Assembly (NCBI GenBank): GCA_027619975.1
Contig: JAQCGX010000011.1
Span: forward strand, 1-64,000
Direction: 5' to 3'
DNA length: 64,000 bases
Origin: Nitrospinota bacterium
GTDB lineage: Bacteria > Nitrospinota > Nitrospinia > Nitrospinales > VA-1
The notes under the pieces are model-generated. The model was not told the DNA's origin. It saw nothing but the letters and a program-made list of their open reading frames with translations, and did not search any database. Positions 1 through 8,720 of the stretch are shown here, piece after piece. The translations under genes and the position numbers were made by a program. The first letter of the stretch is position 1. Each line of letters begins with the position of its first letter.

Positions 1-112
1 ATACCCTAATATCAAAACCCGGTAAACGGGAACCTTTTTTCTTCCTTGAACTCTCAAAGGAAATTGGTTATACAACCATGAACCTTATTCCAAGATAACA
101 GATTCCCAAATT

Positions 113-1231
113 ATGTCTCAAGAACCTTCCAACGCCTTGAAAACCACACCCCTTTTTGAATGTCACAAGAAGTTGGGCGCAAAACTTGTGCCCTTTGCCG
201 GTTGGAACATGCCCATCCAATATGCAGGTGTCATTGAGGAACACCTATGTGTTCGTAACGGGGTCGGTATCTTCGACGTCAGTCATATGGGGGAAATAGA
301 CATCCGGGGAAAAGAATCCAAAAAACTGCTACAAAAACTGGTCACCAACGATATCGATACTATGTCGGACAACTCCATCCTCTATACCGTCATGTGCTAT
401 GAGGATGGCGGCATTGTGGACGACCTTCTGGTCCACCGTTTTTCCGAAAACCATTATTTTCTATGCGTCAACGCCGCAAACTCTGAAAAAGATTTCCAAT
501 GGGTGCAAAAAATTGCCAAGCCCTATGACGTTGAAATCCGCGATACCAGCTCCGAAATCGCGCAACTGGCCATTCAGGGGAAAGACGCCGAACCCTTACT
601 GCAACAATTATGCGACGTTTCCCTGGATGACCTGGAATACTACCACTTTAAAAAAGGAAAAATCCACCATAATGATTGTTTAATTTCACGGACCGGATAC
701 ACCGGGGAAGATGGATTCGAACTTTATATCGACTCCAACCTGGCGGAATCTGTATTCCAAAAAATCATGGAGGCTGGAAAATCATTTAATATTCAACCCA
801 TCGGTCTTGCGGCCCGCGATACCCTGCGTCTGGAAATGGGGTACGCGCTCTATGGAAACGATATCACAGCGGAAACCTCCCCTCTTGAGGCCGGTTTGGG
901 ATGGGTGGTCAAACTGCAAAAAGAAGATTTTATCGGCAAGGAAAGTCTTAAAAATCAAAAAGACGCCGGCCTGAAGAGAAAGTTGATGGGCATCAAGCTC
1001 CTGGGGAAAGGCGTTCTAAGACCCCACTACCCCGTATTTTCGGAAGATCAGATCGTGGGAGAGATAACCAGTGGAACATTTTCTCCCTCCTTGAATAGTG
1101 GGATCGGATTGTGCTATCTATCTATGGAGCACGCAAAAATCGGGTCCCGTCTGAGCGTTGGAATCAGAAACCAGAAAGTGCCTGCGGAAATCGTCAAACC
1201 GCCCTTTGTGCCCACCGGGGTTAAAAAGTAA
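113..1231 (+). CDS. gcvT: Aminomethyltransferase, glycine cleavage T protein
   Basis: T protein of the glycine cleavage system: it takes the aminomethyl group from lipoylated H protein and, with tetrahydrofolate, releases ammonia and methylene-THF. The 372 residues match the usual family length. The GcvT fold is seen from about residue 10, with the conserved VSHMGE stretch near 56-61, a VDDL segment near 102-105 where the family has its catalytic Asp, RTGYTGEDGFE near 195, and the C-terminal beta-barrel ending in KPPFVPTG. The ATG has no strong Shine-Dalgarno, but the protein starts with the usual short tail before the conserved TPLFECHKKLGAK. It is first in a gcvT-gcvH-gcvPA run on the same strand. 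I saw no glycine riboswitch in the 112 bases in front. Identification is secure. Confidence 0.96.
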   Translation: MSQEPSNALKTTPLFECHKKLGAKLVPFAGWNMPIQYAGVIEEHLCVRNGVGIFDVSHMGEIDIRGKESKKLLQKLVTNDIDTMSDNSILYTVMCYEDGGIVDDLLVHRFSENHYFLCVNAANSEKDFQWVQKIAKPYDVEIRDTSSEIAQLAIQGKDAEPLLQQLCDVSLDDLEYYHFKKGKIHHNDCLISRTGYTGEDGFELYIDSNLAESVFQKIMEAGKSFNIQPIGLAARDTLRLEMGYALYGNDITAETSPLEAGLGWVVKLQKEDFIGKESLKNQKDAGLKRKLMGIKLLGKGVLRPHYPVFSEDQIVGEITSGTFSPSLNSGIGLCYLSMEHAKIGSRLSVGIRNQKVPAEIVKPPFVPTGVKK

Positions 1232-1293
1232 TCGCCCCATCGATATAATTTAGAGATTAATAAACTCATACAATCTAATCCTATGGAGGAAAC

Positions 1294-1680
1294 ATGGAGG
1301 TCCCAAAAGATCTTCGCTACACGATTGAACACGAATGGCTCCGAATTACCGGCAATAAAGGAGTGATCGGCATCACCCAGTTTGCCCAGGATCAACTTGG
1401 AGACGTGGTTTTTGTAGAATTGCCGCAAAAAGATTCCAAGGTCACCAAGGAATCAACGTTTGGAGTCGTCGAATCGGTCAAAACGGTTTCCGACCTCTAC
1501 GCTCCGGCCAGTGGCAAAGTGATCGCCGTAAACACCGACCTGGAAACCCATCCCGAATTGGTCAACAGCGACCCGTACGGTAAAGGCTGGATTGCCGAAA
1601 TCGAGATTTCCGATACAAAGGAAATTGAAAATCTCCTGACCCCTGAACAATACATTGCACAATGTGAAAAGGGACAGTGA
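1294..1680 (+). CDS. gcvH: Glycine cleavage system H protein
   Basis: Small lipoyl carrier that shuttles the aminomethyl group between the P, T and L proteins. It has 128 residues, normal for the family. The lipoylation site is visible as ESVKTVSD with the modified lysine at residue 63, inside a standard lipoyl fold starting at LRYTIEHEWL. A very good ribosome site, ATGGAGGAAAC, lies directly before the ATG and fixes the start. It lies 62 bp after gcvT and 97 bp before gcvPA, so the three genes are probably co-transcribed. Confidence 0.97.
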   Translation: MEVPKDLRYTIEHEWLRITGNKGVIGITQFAQDQLGDVVFVELPQKDSKVTKESTFGVVESVKTVSDLYAPASGKVIAVNTDLETHPELVNSDPYGKGWIAEIEISDTKEIENLLTPEQYIAQCEKGQ

Positions 1681-1777
1681 GCTTGCGGCCAGGGCATCTA
1701 ATTATCCCTGCCGCTTCTTTCGGTTACGACAAACGCCCTCCTAAATAAACTGATAACGCAGATAGGTTCTCGACTCG

Positions 1778-3127
1778 ATGCGGTACATTCCCCATACAGA
1801 AAAAGACATCCAGGAAATGCTCGCCAAAATTGGCGTGAAAAATATTGAGGAAATTTTTCAAAGCATTCCCGAAGAATTGCGTCTTGGAGACAACCTCCTC
1901 AATTTACCCAAAAGCCTTTCAGAATCGGAATTGACCTCTTTCCTTGGCAACATGCAAAAGTGCAATGCCAATGCCGAAGAGGTGTCCCTTTTCATGGGAG
2001 CGGGGGCATACCGCCACTTCAGCCCGGTGTTGATCGATCATTTGATTTCACGGGGAGAGTTTGCAACCAGCTACACCCCCTACCAGCCCGAAGTCAGCCA
2101 GGGAACCCTGCAGGCGATTTTTGAATTCCAAACCATGATCGCCATGCTCACCGGCATGGACATCGCCAACGCCTCCATGTACGACGGAGCGTCCGCCCTC
2201 GCCGAAGCTGTGATCATGGCAAGCCGTTTGAACAATAAAAACGAAATTCTAATTTCCCGCGCCGTGCATCCCGAATACAGGCAAGTGGTGACAACCTACA
2301 CCCAAGGCAACCCTATCGAACTGGTTGAAATCCCCTTTGCCACCAGCGGAAAAACAGATGTCGATTCCATAAAGAATCTTTTGACCGATCAAACCTCGGC
2401 GGTCGTTTTACAAAGCCCTAACTTTTTCGGAGTCATCGAGGAATACGCTTCCTTGAAAGAACAACTGGCGGAGCGCGGGGTGCTCCTGATCGTGGTCGTG
2501 GCAGAGGCGCTCTCCCTGGGCATCCTGAAACCACCGGGGGAACGAGGCGCCGATATCGTGGTCGGCGAAGGGCAATCCTTCGGGCTCTCGTTGTCTTTCG
2601 GCGGGCCTTATGTCGGATTTTTCGCCACCCAGGACAAATTTCTGCGCCAGACACCGGGCCGACTGGTCGGAGAAACCATCGACCGGGACGGACGCCGGTC
2701 CTACGTCCTCACCCTGTCCACCCGCGAACAGCATATCCGCAGAGAACGGGCGACATCCAACATCTGCACCAATCAAGGGTTGTGCGCTCTGGCGGCAACT
2801 ATTTATCTCGCCACAATGGGCAAACAGGGATTACGTGAAGTCGCGTTGCTAAACGTGAGGAAAGCCGATTACCTGAAAAACCGACTGCGGAAGATCAAAG
2901 GCTTCAGCATCCGCTTCGACGCTGACACCTTCAACGAATTCGTCCTCGAATGCCCGAAGCCCGCGGAAGAAATCCGGGACAACCTGATGCAGGAAGCGCA
3001 CATCCTCGCAGGCGTCCCGCTTGGAACCCACTACCCGGAACTCGAAAACTGCCTGCTCCTGTGCGCCACCGAGCTCAACACCCAGGAAGAGATGGACCGC
3101 CTCGCCGAGAAATTGGAGGGGATGTAG
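1778..3127 (+). CDS. gcvPA: Glycine dehydrogenase (decarboxylating) subunit 1
   Basis: N-terminal half of the split P protein, which decarboxylates glycine and loads H protein. It has 449 residues, typical for the A subunit, with family landmarks such as FLGAGAYRH-like SLFMGAGAYRHFSP near 66-79, TPYQPEVSQGTLQ near 99-111, ASMYDGASALAEA near 132-144 and RERATSNICTNQ near 322-333. In two-subunit P proteins the PLP-binding lysine is on subunit 2 (gcvPB), so this protein should not work alone. No gcvPB follows: after a 64-bp gap the next gene is convergent. The start is the first Met of the conserved MRYIPHTEKD beginning; its ribosome site is weak. Confidence 0.95.
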   Translation: MRYIPHTEKDIQEMLAKIGVKNIEEIFQSIPEELRLGDNLLNLPKSLSESELTSFLGNMQKCNANAEEVSLFMGAGAYRHFSPVLIDHLISRGEFATSYTPYQPEVSQGTLQAIFEFQTMIAMLTGMDIANASMYDGASALAEAVIMASRLNNKNEILISRAVHPEYRQVVTTYTQGNPIELVEIPFATSGKTDVDSIKNLLTDQTSAVVLQSPNFFGVIEEYASLKEQLAERGVLLIVVVAEALSLGILKPPGERGADIVVGEGQSFGLSLSFGGPYVGFFATQDKFLRQTPGRLVGETIDRDGRRSYVLTLSTREQHIRRERATSNICTNQGLCALAATIYLATMGKQGLREVALLNVRKADYLKNRLRKIKGFSIRFDADTFNEFVLECPKPAEEIRDNLMQEAHILAGVPLGTHYPELENCLLLCATELNTQEEMDRLAEKLEGM

Positions 3128-3191
3128 GTTCAATCCGCTCTAACCTTTAAAATCCTTCTAAACTCAAAACAAAATAAAAAAGTTAATCACT

Positions 3192-4577
3192 CTATCCCCT
3201 TGTTTCATTTAATTGTTCAATCAGGTCTTCGGCGGGATAGGTGATGATTTCCGACAAGGTGGGATGGTAGTGAGGAATTTTCACGAGGTCGTGAACGGTG
3301 CCGTGAAAATACATGAGGGTGATGAGTTGATGGATCAACTCTCCGGCTTCGGGGCCGACGATATGGGCGCCTAGAACTTCGCCCGTGTGGGGTTGGCATA
3401 TTAATTTCACATGGCCGTGGGTTTCCCCCAGGCAGATGGATTTTCCATGATCGTCAAACGGATAGGACGCGACCAGATAAGGAATCTCTCTTGCCTTGCA
3501 TTCTTTTTCGCTGAGGCCCACGCTGGCCACGGCGGGGTCGGTGAATACCACACTGGTTTTTAACCGGCCGTCCATGCACTGGGGCTTTTGATTGGGATAG
3601 ACTGCATTATGCGCCGCGATCTCGCCCTGTTCGATGGCGATGTGAACGATCTCGTGCAAGCCGTTAACGTCACCGACGGCAAAGATATGCGGTTGGCTGG
3701 TGCGCATCTCTGAGTTCACTGCAATGCCTTTCTTCCCGGTTTTAACCCCTGCCGCTTCCAGGTTGAGCGTGTCCATGTTGGGACAGCGGCCCAGCGCTTG
3801 TAAAATTATCTCGCCCCGGACGCTTTTTTCCTCGCCTGCATGAACAAAACGGATAACCCGTTCATTCCCGTCTTTCGAAACATTGAGAAGTTTCGTTCCG
3901 GTATAGACATCCATGCCCTCTTCCCTGAGCCGGGCTTCCACGGGTCGGGCCATGTCTTCGTCGCCGCTGGAGAGTATGTGATGACTGCGCTGGATCAGGC
4001 TGGTTTTGACGCCGATGCGGGATAAGAACTGGGCAAGCTCGACGGCCACCGGCCCGGCCCCAAGGACGATTATGGATTTGGGGGTTTCGCGCAGTTCCAA
4101 TATATCGTCGCTGGTGACATATCCCGCTTCTTCAAGACCGGGGATGGAAAAATGAGCGATTTTGGAACCGGTCGCGATGATGAAATTTTTAGCGCAGAGG
4201 ATGCGGGTTCCGACTCGAACCTCGTGCGGGGATATGAAGGTGGCCAAATCCTCGAACAGGGTGAAGCGGGGGTCTTTCAGTTGTTCGGTGCGGTATTGAG
4301 CAAATTCTCCGATGATCCGGTTTTTGCGGTCGTTGATCGCGCCGAGATCAGCGCTGGCCTGAACAGGCATGAGCCCGAACTCCTGCGACCGCCCCATGAG
4401 CGCCATCACATCGGACGACCGAAGAATCGTTTTGGTCGGCATACAGCCTTTGAGAATGCACAACCCACCCAGCGGCCCCGGATCGACAATCGCGACGTTT
4501 GCCCCGGCCTCCTGGGCCGTCCGCGCTGCCGCATAGCCGCCCGACCCGCCTCCGATCACCAGCACATCGAAATTCAT
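3192..4577 (-). CDS. Dihydrolipoamide dehydrogenase-like disulfide oxidoreductase
   Basis: Class I pyridine nucleotide-disulfide oxidoreductase of about 461 residues, a FAD and NAD(P)H enzyme. It has the N-terminal FAD motif VIGGGSGGYAAA (residues 7-18), the redox pair Cys40 and Cys45 in GGLCILKGCMPTK, a second Rossmann motif VLGAGPVAVELA in the middle, the FAD-closing AVGDVNG, and the C-terminal HPTLSE with the catalytic His-Glu pair. The ATG at 4577 is preferred; ten further in-frame codons upstream add nothing conserved. The residues around the first Cys differ from the usual GGTCLNVGCIPSK of L protein, so it may be the glycine-cleavage L protein, a complex E3, or another disulfide reductase. 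It is convergent with gcvPA. Confidence 0.8.
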   Translation of the reverse strand: MNFDVLVIGGGSGGYAAARTAQEAGANVAIVDPGPLGGLCILKGCMPTKTILRSSDVMALMGRSQEFGLMPVQASADLGAINDRKNRIIGEFAQYRTEQLKDPRFTLFEDLATFISPHEVRVGTRILCAKNFIIATGSKIAHFSIPGLEEAGYVTSDDILELRETPKSIIVLGAGPVAVELAQFLSRIGVKTSLIQRSHHILSSGDEDMARPVEARLREEGMDVYTGTKLLNVSKDGNERVIRFVHAGEEKSVRGEIILQALGRCPNMDTLNLEAAGVKTGKKGIAVNSEMRTSQPHIFAVGDVNGLHEIVHIAIEQGEIAAHNAVYPNQKPQCMDGRLKTSVVFTDPAVASVGLSEKECKAREIPYLVASYPFDDHGKSICLGETHGHVKLICQPHTGEVLGAHIVGPEAGELIHQLITLMYFHGTVHDLVKIPHYHPTLSEIITYPAEDLIEQLNETRG

Positions 4578-4608
4578 CAATGCCGACCCGTCTCTATCGC
4601 CAGCCAAA

Positions 4609-5139
4609 TCAAAGGGTCCGGCACTCGTCTTCGGTCAGGTTGAATTCCCGACAGCACTCTTGTAGCAGGTCTATAGCATTTTTGGCCATGAATTCATCGC
4701 CGGTTTTTTGAAACATATCGCGGGCGGCCAGCAGATGGTGAATGGTTTCCTTGCCCCTTTTGATCGAATAATACAACATCGCCAGGTTGCTGTGAGCCTT
4801 ACCAAATTCCGGGTTGATGCGAATAGCTTCGTTATAATGGTCAAATGCGCCGCTCGTTTCCCCAATCAGGTTGCAGACCACAGCCAGGCTGTAATGAACC
4901 ATCGGAGATTCTGGTTTCAGGCGCAGGGCTTCCCGAAAGCATTTTGCCGCGTCCAGATTCATACGCAACTTGCCGTAGCGGATTCCCAGATTAAACTGGG
5001 CCATAAAATGGTCCGGATCGATTTTAACGGCTTGTTTATAAGCCTCCAGAGCAGTGGCGTGGTCGCTAAGCCGACCGGCAGCCAAGCCTTCCTGAAACAA
5101 TTCTTCGGCGCTTTTGGTGGATGCAGATTCAGATGCCAT
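4609..5139 (-). CDS. Tetratricopeptide repeat protein
   Basis: Soluble protein of 176 residues built almost wholly of TPR units, seen from about residue 9 to 145, with typical spacing of A/G, Y, A and P residues (for example ALEAYKQAVKIDPDH and AFDHYNEAIRINPEF). No signal peptide or membrane segment. TPR proteins are scaffolds for protein contacts; no enzymatic function is implied. It lies 31 bp upstream of the disulfide oxidoreductase in the same direction, so the two may share a transcript. The partner cannot be named from the sequence. Confidence 0.8.
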   Translation of the reverse strand: MASESASTKSAEELFQEGLAAGRLSDHATALEAYKQAVKIDPDHFMAQFNLGIRYGKLRMNLDAAKCFREALRLKPESPMVHYSLAVVCNLIGETSGAFDHYNEAIRINPEFGKAHSNLAMLYYSIKRGKETIHHLLAARDMFQKTGDEFMAKNAIDLLQECCREFNLTEDECRTL

Positions 5140-5383
5140 GAATTTTCCTCATCTTTTCTTTATTTAAAAGGTGTTTAGGGAGTCATAATTGAAAACGGAT
5201 TGCGATCTATGCTACCTTATTAGGGGTTCAAATTTCAACAATCCAGCACATTTATTGAGAAATTTTTTCCAGACACCTGAATCTCTGACAGCTCAGGGTT
5301 TTGGAGTTGCGAAATCCCAGCCCACCCGTTTTGCTTTTACCAACCGTTTAAAATTTTATTTTTTAGGAAGAGCGAATTAAATC

Positions 5384-5656
5384 ATGACGGTAGAAAAAGG
5401 TTCTGAAGAGGAAAGATTGCTATTGGGAAATTGGATTAAAATGGGACAGGGACTCATTGTCGCCGGGTCGCCCATGGGCGGTTCCTACCTGGACACCAAT
5501 ATAAAAAGACCGGAAGATATTGAGAAAAAATCTATTGATTACGTAAAGTTCGACCACGAAGCTGCCAAAAAACTTCCCCATTTGAAAGGCCGGTTCCGAT
5601 GGGATCTGGAGAAATATTACCGGGAGCGTTTTGGTCCCTACTTGCCGAAAGAATGA
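5384..5656 (+). CDS. Small conserved-looking protein of unknown function
   Basis: 90-residue hydrophilic protein with no signal peptide, membrane segment or cysteines. The middle contains a Gly-rich piece (AGSPMGGSYLD, about 27-37) and the end is rich in charged and aromatic residues (FRWDLEKYYRERFGPYLPKE). I do not recognise the family. A ribosome-site candidate AGGAAGAG lies about 8 bases before the ATG. It sits 10 bp before the Rieske-like gene in the same direction, so the two are probably one operon and may work together. Confidence 0.65.
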   Translation: MTVEKGSEEERLLLGNWIKMGQGLIVAGSPMGGSYLDTNIKRPEDIEKKSIDYVKFDHEAAKKLPHLKGRFRWDLEKYYRERFGPYLPKE

Positions 5657-5666
5657 TGCCTTCATA

Positions 5667-5990
5667 ATGTCCCTAGTAAAAATTTCCGATCTTTCCGACG
5701 CTCCAGAAGATGCAAGCGGCAAAACCATCCAACTGAAGCATCCTTACACCAAAATCGAATATGACCTGGCTTTCTTCAAGGCAGAAGGAACCTATTACGT
5801 GATCACCGACAAATGTTCCAAATGCGGAGGCAGTCTGGGCAAAGGCCAACTGCGCGGCAAATTTGCGATATGCACAACTCAGGAATGCCTCTGGAATATC
5901 CAGAAAGGCTATTGTAAATTCGACCACAGCTCTGTCCTGCCCACCTACAAGGTCCAGGCGAAGGAAGACGGTTTGTACATCGAAATCTGA
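5667..5990 (+). CDS. Rieske-fold ferredoxin variant with cysteine-only ligands
   Basis: 107-residue protein with the layout of a small Rieske ferredoxin (NirD-like): a beta-rich first half, then ITDKCSKCGGSLGKGQL and FAICTTQECLWNIQKGYC. In canonical Rieske proteins the ligands are Cys-X-His and Cys-X2-His. Here the two His positions read Lys52 and Gln72, while Cys50, Cys53, Cys69, Cys74 and Cys83 are present, so any cluster would be held by cysteines. The start at 5667 (MSLVKISDL) is chosen because the longer frame reads back through the end of the preceding gene. The fold call rests on pattern similarity only; a zinc site is an alternative. Confidence 0.65.
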   Translation: MSLVKISDLSDAPEDASGKTIQLKHPYTKIEYDLAFFKAEGTYYVITDKCSKCGGSLGKGQLRGKFAICTTQECLWNIQKGYCKFDHSSVLPTYKVQAKEDGLYIEI

Positions 5991-6039
5991 ATCAACCTGA
6001 CAAAATAATTTCGCCTCCAAAAATATCTAAAGACCAAAT

Positions 6040-8520
6040 CTAATTTGAACCGGGATATAAGATTCCCAGGTCCTTTTGCAGATTCCTTTCAAAATGGCCC
6101 TCTCTCCAGTGGATGGAAAGTTGGATCTGATCGACAGTCAGATCCTGCACATCGTAAAAGAGGGTGTTGGAGATATCGGCATTGGTGAGGTCGGCTCCGG
6201 TGAGCTTGGCTCCTGAAAAATTTGCCATCACCAGGTTGGCTTCACGAAGGTCGGCGTAAGACAAATTCGCATTGGATAAATCGGCATGGGACAGGTCAGC
6301 AAACCGAAAATCTGCACCTCGCAGATCGGCCCCCTGCAGTTGAGCATATCTAAGATCCGACTGATACAGGTTGATGCCCACCAGAGAAGCTCGCTCCAGT
6401 TGAGCCTTGGTTAGAAACACTTCCGAGGCATTGGCATAATTAAGATTGGCGTCATTGAGCCGGACGCCCCGGACCCAGCGGATTTGTTTCGGGTCTGCTG
6501 GATCGTAGTTATCGGGTCTCTCAGAAACCTCCATCCCGGAAATATCCGCCTTGAGCCAGGGGCTGAGACCGCGTTTGATTTTATCGTCTACTTTAAGCTC
6601 GAAAAGGACGTTGGACTTTATCTCCCAGGGCAGCCAACGGATTTCCAGTGTGGCTGTTTCCGGTTTTCCATGAATCGCTTTAAAAGTCAGGCTGGACGTG
6701 AACAAAAGAAATGGCAGGACGATGACTCCCGAAACAATTCCCGCTTTCAGTAAAGACAATTTTTTACTCCGCAACGTGTGCTTGGCCAATTGGTGCAGGC
6801 AGGTTGCGGCCACCAGAGATAGCATAAATAAAATAATGTGAATCCAAGACCCCAGCCCATCGTGACGAACCAAATAACACGCCCAAAAAACGGCTATCGT
6901 AACAGGTGTTGCGTACCAGGCCATCGTCACCACTATAATATTTCTCAGGGTGGAAATGCACCTTTCCATGCTCAACAAACTTCTGCAATGGTAAAAGAAT
7001 CCTTTTCCTTCTGATTCTTTTGGGAAAAAATTCCGTATCCAGGTATTGAGGAGCCAGGGGTAAATTTTTTCATCCAGCGCCATGCCATCGGGGAACACTC
7101 CGGGGAGTTTGGAAATCAACCGCCACTGGTGCTGAAGCTGGAGATGAAAATAAAGGAACAGCACCAAAAGAACCACGGGGACAAAAATATAAAACCCCAC
7201 AATGGGTAAGTGCATCTGGATTCCAAAGACTGGGGAAATCCTGGCATTGGTCAGAAGTTCAACATCGCGAGTGGAGGCAAGGGCCAGTCCCGAAATAACC
7301 ATGAGGGCGATGAGCCAGGAGAAAAGTTTTCTGGCAAATCGGGAGGCATCGGCAATGGACTGCAACGTTTCAAACCAGCGCAAATCCTCCGGCATTTCCG
7401 CGTTGGTCATATCCGCCCCACAAAAGTTCATCCCGCCTGTTCGGGCACCTGTTAATTGCGCCCGAATCATCACCGCACCTTTGAAATTGGCATCAGTGAG
7501 ATCGGCATATCTCAAATCCGCATCGACCAGTTTGGTGCCGGTAAGATTAGCCCTGGTAAAGTTGACATTTCCAGGAACCGTCAAATCCAATCGGGTGCGG
7601 GTGAGGTCGGCAAAAGACAAGTTGCAGTGATCCATGTTGGCCAACTCCAGCCGGGCATTACGCAAAGAGGCCCCTTTCAGGTTGGCTCCCGTCAGCTCGA
7701 CTCTCCCCAAATTGGCGTCATCCAGGTTGGTTTCTTGCAGGTGGGTTCCCGTCAAATTTGCAAACTCCAAATCGGCGCCGCTCAGATTGGATCTTTTAAA
7801 AATGGCATTTATGAAGATCGCTTTTCGCAGATTGGCTTTACTGAGTTTGGTTTTTGAAAACGTTGCGCCGGTGAAATCCGCTTCCTGAAAATCAGCTTCC
7901 GAAAGGGTGGTTTCCTCAAAGGTCGCCTTTGCCAGCACGGCCAGATTAAAACTCGAAGTCTGAATATTTGCTTTGGAAAAATTTGCTCCGGTCAAATCCG
8001 CCTTATCGACTCGGGATTGAACCAGGGTGGCCGCTGAAAAATTTGATTTGCCCAGTTTGGCTTCCTGAAGATTTGATTCTCGAAAAACGGCTTGAGAGAA
8101 ATTTGATTCGGAAAGATCAAGAGACTGAAAGTTGACACGTGTCAGAACTGCCTTGGAGAAATTAACGCCTTTGCCCCTGGCTCCCTCCCAAAGCGTTTCT
8201 TCCAAATCCGCTTCTGAGAAATTCGCGCCTTTCAACACCGCCCCGTTGAATAGGGCGCCTGCCAGTTTCGCACCTTGAAAATTGGCACCCGTGAGGTCGG
8301 CACTCATCAGATTACACCCGGACAAGTCGGATCGGGAAAAATCGACTCCATAGAGATTCTGGGAAGAAAAGTCCGCGAATTTCAAATCCAAACTGGAAAA
8401 CTGGGGTTTCCGGGAGGCGGAGGGATTCTGTTGCCATTCCTGCATTTGCCGCAGTTTCTCTTCCCATTGCAGGCGGGAAACTTTTACTATGGGTTCGATT
8501 TTTTCCTGAGTTTCGCTCAT
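6040..8520 (-). CDS. Membrane protein with two pentapeptide-repeat domains
   Basis: 826-residue protein. Residues about 45-365 are nearly unbroken pentapeptide repeats (A/S-N/D-L/F-X-X; for example TGANFQGAKLAGALFNGA), which form a right-handed four-sided beta helix. A central part (about 390-610) has five hydrophobic stretches likely to span the membrane. A second pentapeptide block runs from about 670 to 780. The start at 8520 is an ATG; the frame also opens three codons earlier at a TTG. Repeat-block proteins like this are abundant in several marine phyla; function unknown. The antisense strand of the repeats is also open but is not coding. Confidence 0.88.
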   Translation of the reverse strand: MSETQEKIEPIVKVSRLQWEEKLRQMQEWQQNPSASRKPQFSSLDLKFADFSSQNLYGVDFSRSDLSGCNLMSADLTGANFQGAKLAGALFNGAVLKGANFSEADLEETLWEGARGKGVNFSKAVLTRVNFQSLDLSESNFSQAVFRESNLQEAKLGKSNFSAATLVQSRVDKADLTGANFSKANIQTSSFNLAVLAKATFEETTLSEADFQEADFTGATFSKTKLSKANLRKAIFINAIFKRSNLSGADLEFANLTGTHLQETNLDDANLGRVELTGANLKGASLRNARLELANMDHCNLSFADLTRTRLDLTVPGNVNFTRANLTGTKLVDADLRYADLTDANFKGAVMIRAQLTGARTGGMNFCGADMTNAEMPEDLRWFETLQSIADASRFARKLFSWLIALMVISGLALASTRDVELLTNARISPVFGIQMHLPIVGFYIFVPVVLLVLFLYFHLQLQHQWRLISKLPGVFPDGMALDEKIYPWLLNTWIRNFFPKESEGKGFFYHCRSLLSMERCISTLRNIIVVTMAWYATPVTIAVFWACYLVRHDGLGSWIHIILFMLSLVAATCLHQLAKHTLRSKKLSLLKAGIVSGVIVLPFLLFTSSLTFKAIHGKPETATLEIRWLPWEIKSNVLFELKVDDKIKRGLSPWLKADISGMEVSERPDNYDPADPKQIRWVRGVRLNDANLNYANASEVFLTKAQLERASLVGINLYQSDLRYAQLQGADLRGADFRFADLSHADLSNANLSYADLREANLVMANFSGAKLTGADLTNADISNTLFYDVQDLTVDQIQLSIHWREGHFERNLQKDLGILYPGSN

Positions 8521-8720
8521 GCGGGTCAATCATCCACTAATCAGAAACCAATCAAAGAGGCCCTCTGAAAATAGATTTTTTTCGGCTTGTGCAATCGCCA
8601 GCCCCTGAATCAATCGCGCTGGCTGAGTATCAAATTTATTTTTTCACGGCACTCTAAAAGGATTTTAGCAGAAAATACGTCGGGAGGGGGCGAAGATTTA
8701 CGGACTCTGAAACCTGGGTT

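Noticed and set aside
1-112. Possible glycine riboswitch before gcvT
   Set aside because: The conserved glycine aptamer elements are not present; only a short CCCG/CGGG hairpin followed by T is seen, too weak to call.
7456-7857. Long open frames antisense to the pentapeptide-repeat gene
   Set aside because: The repeated codon pattern keeps the reverse strand open and gives Ile/Gly/Gln-rich repeats; there is no ribosome site, and the sense strand is a clear family.
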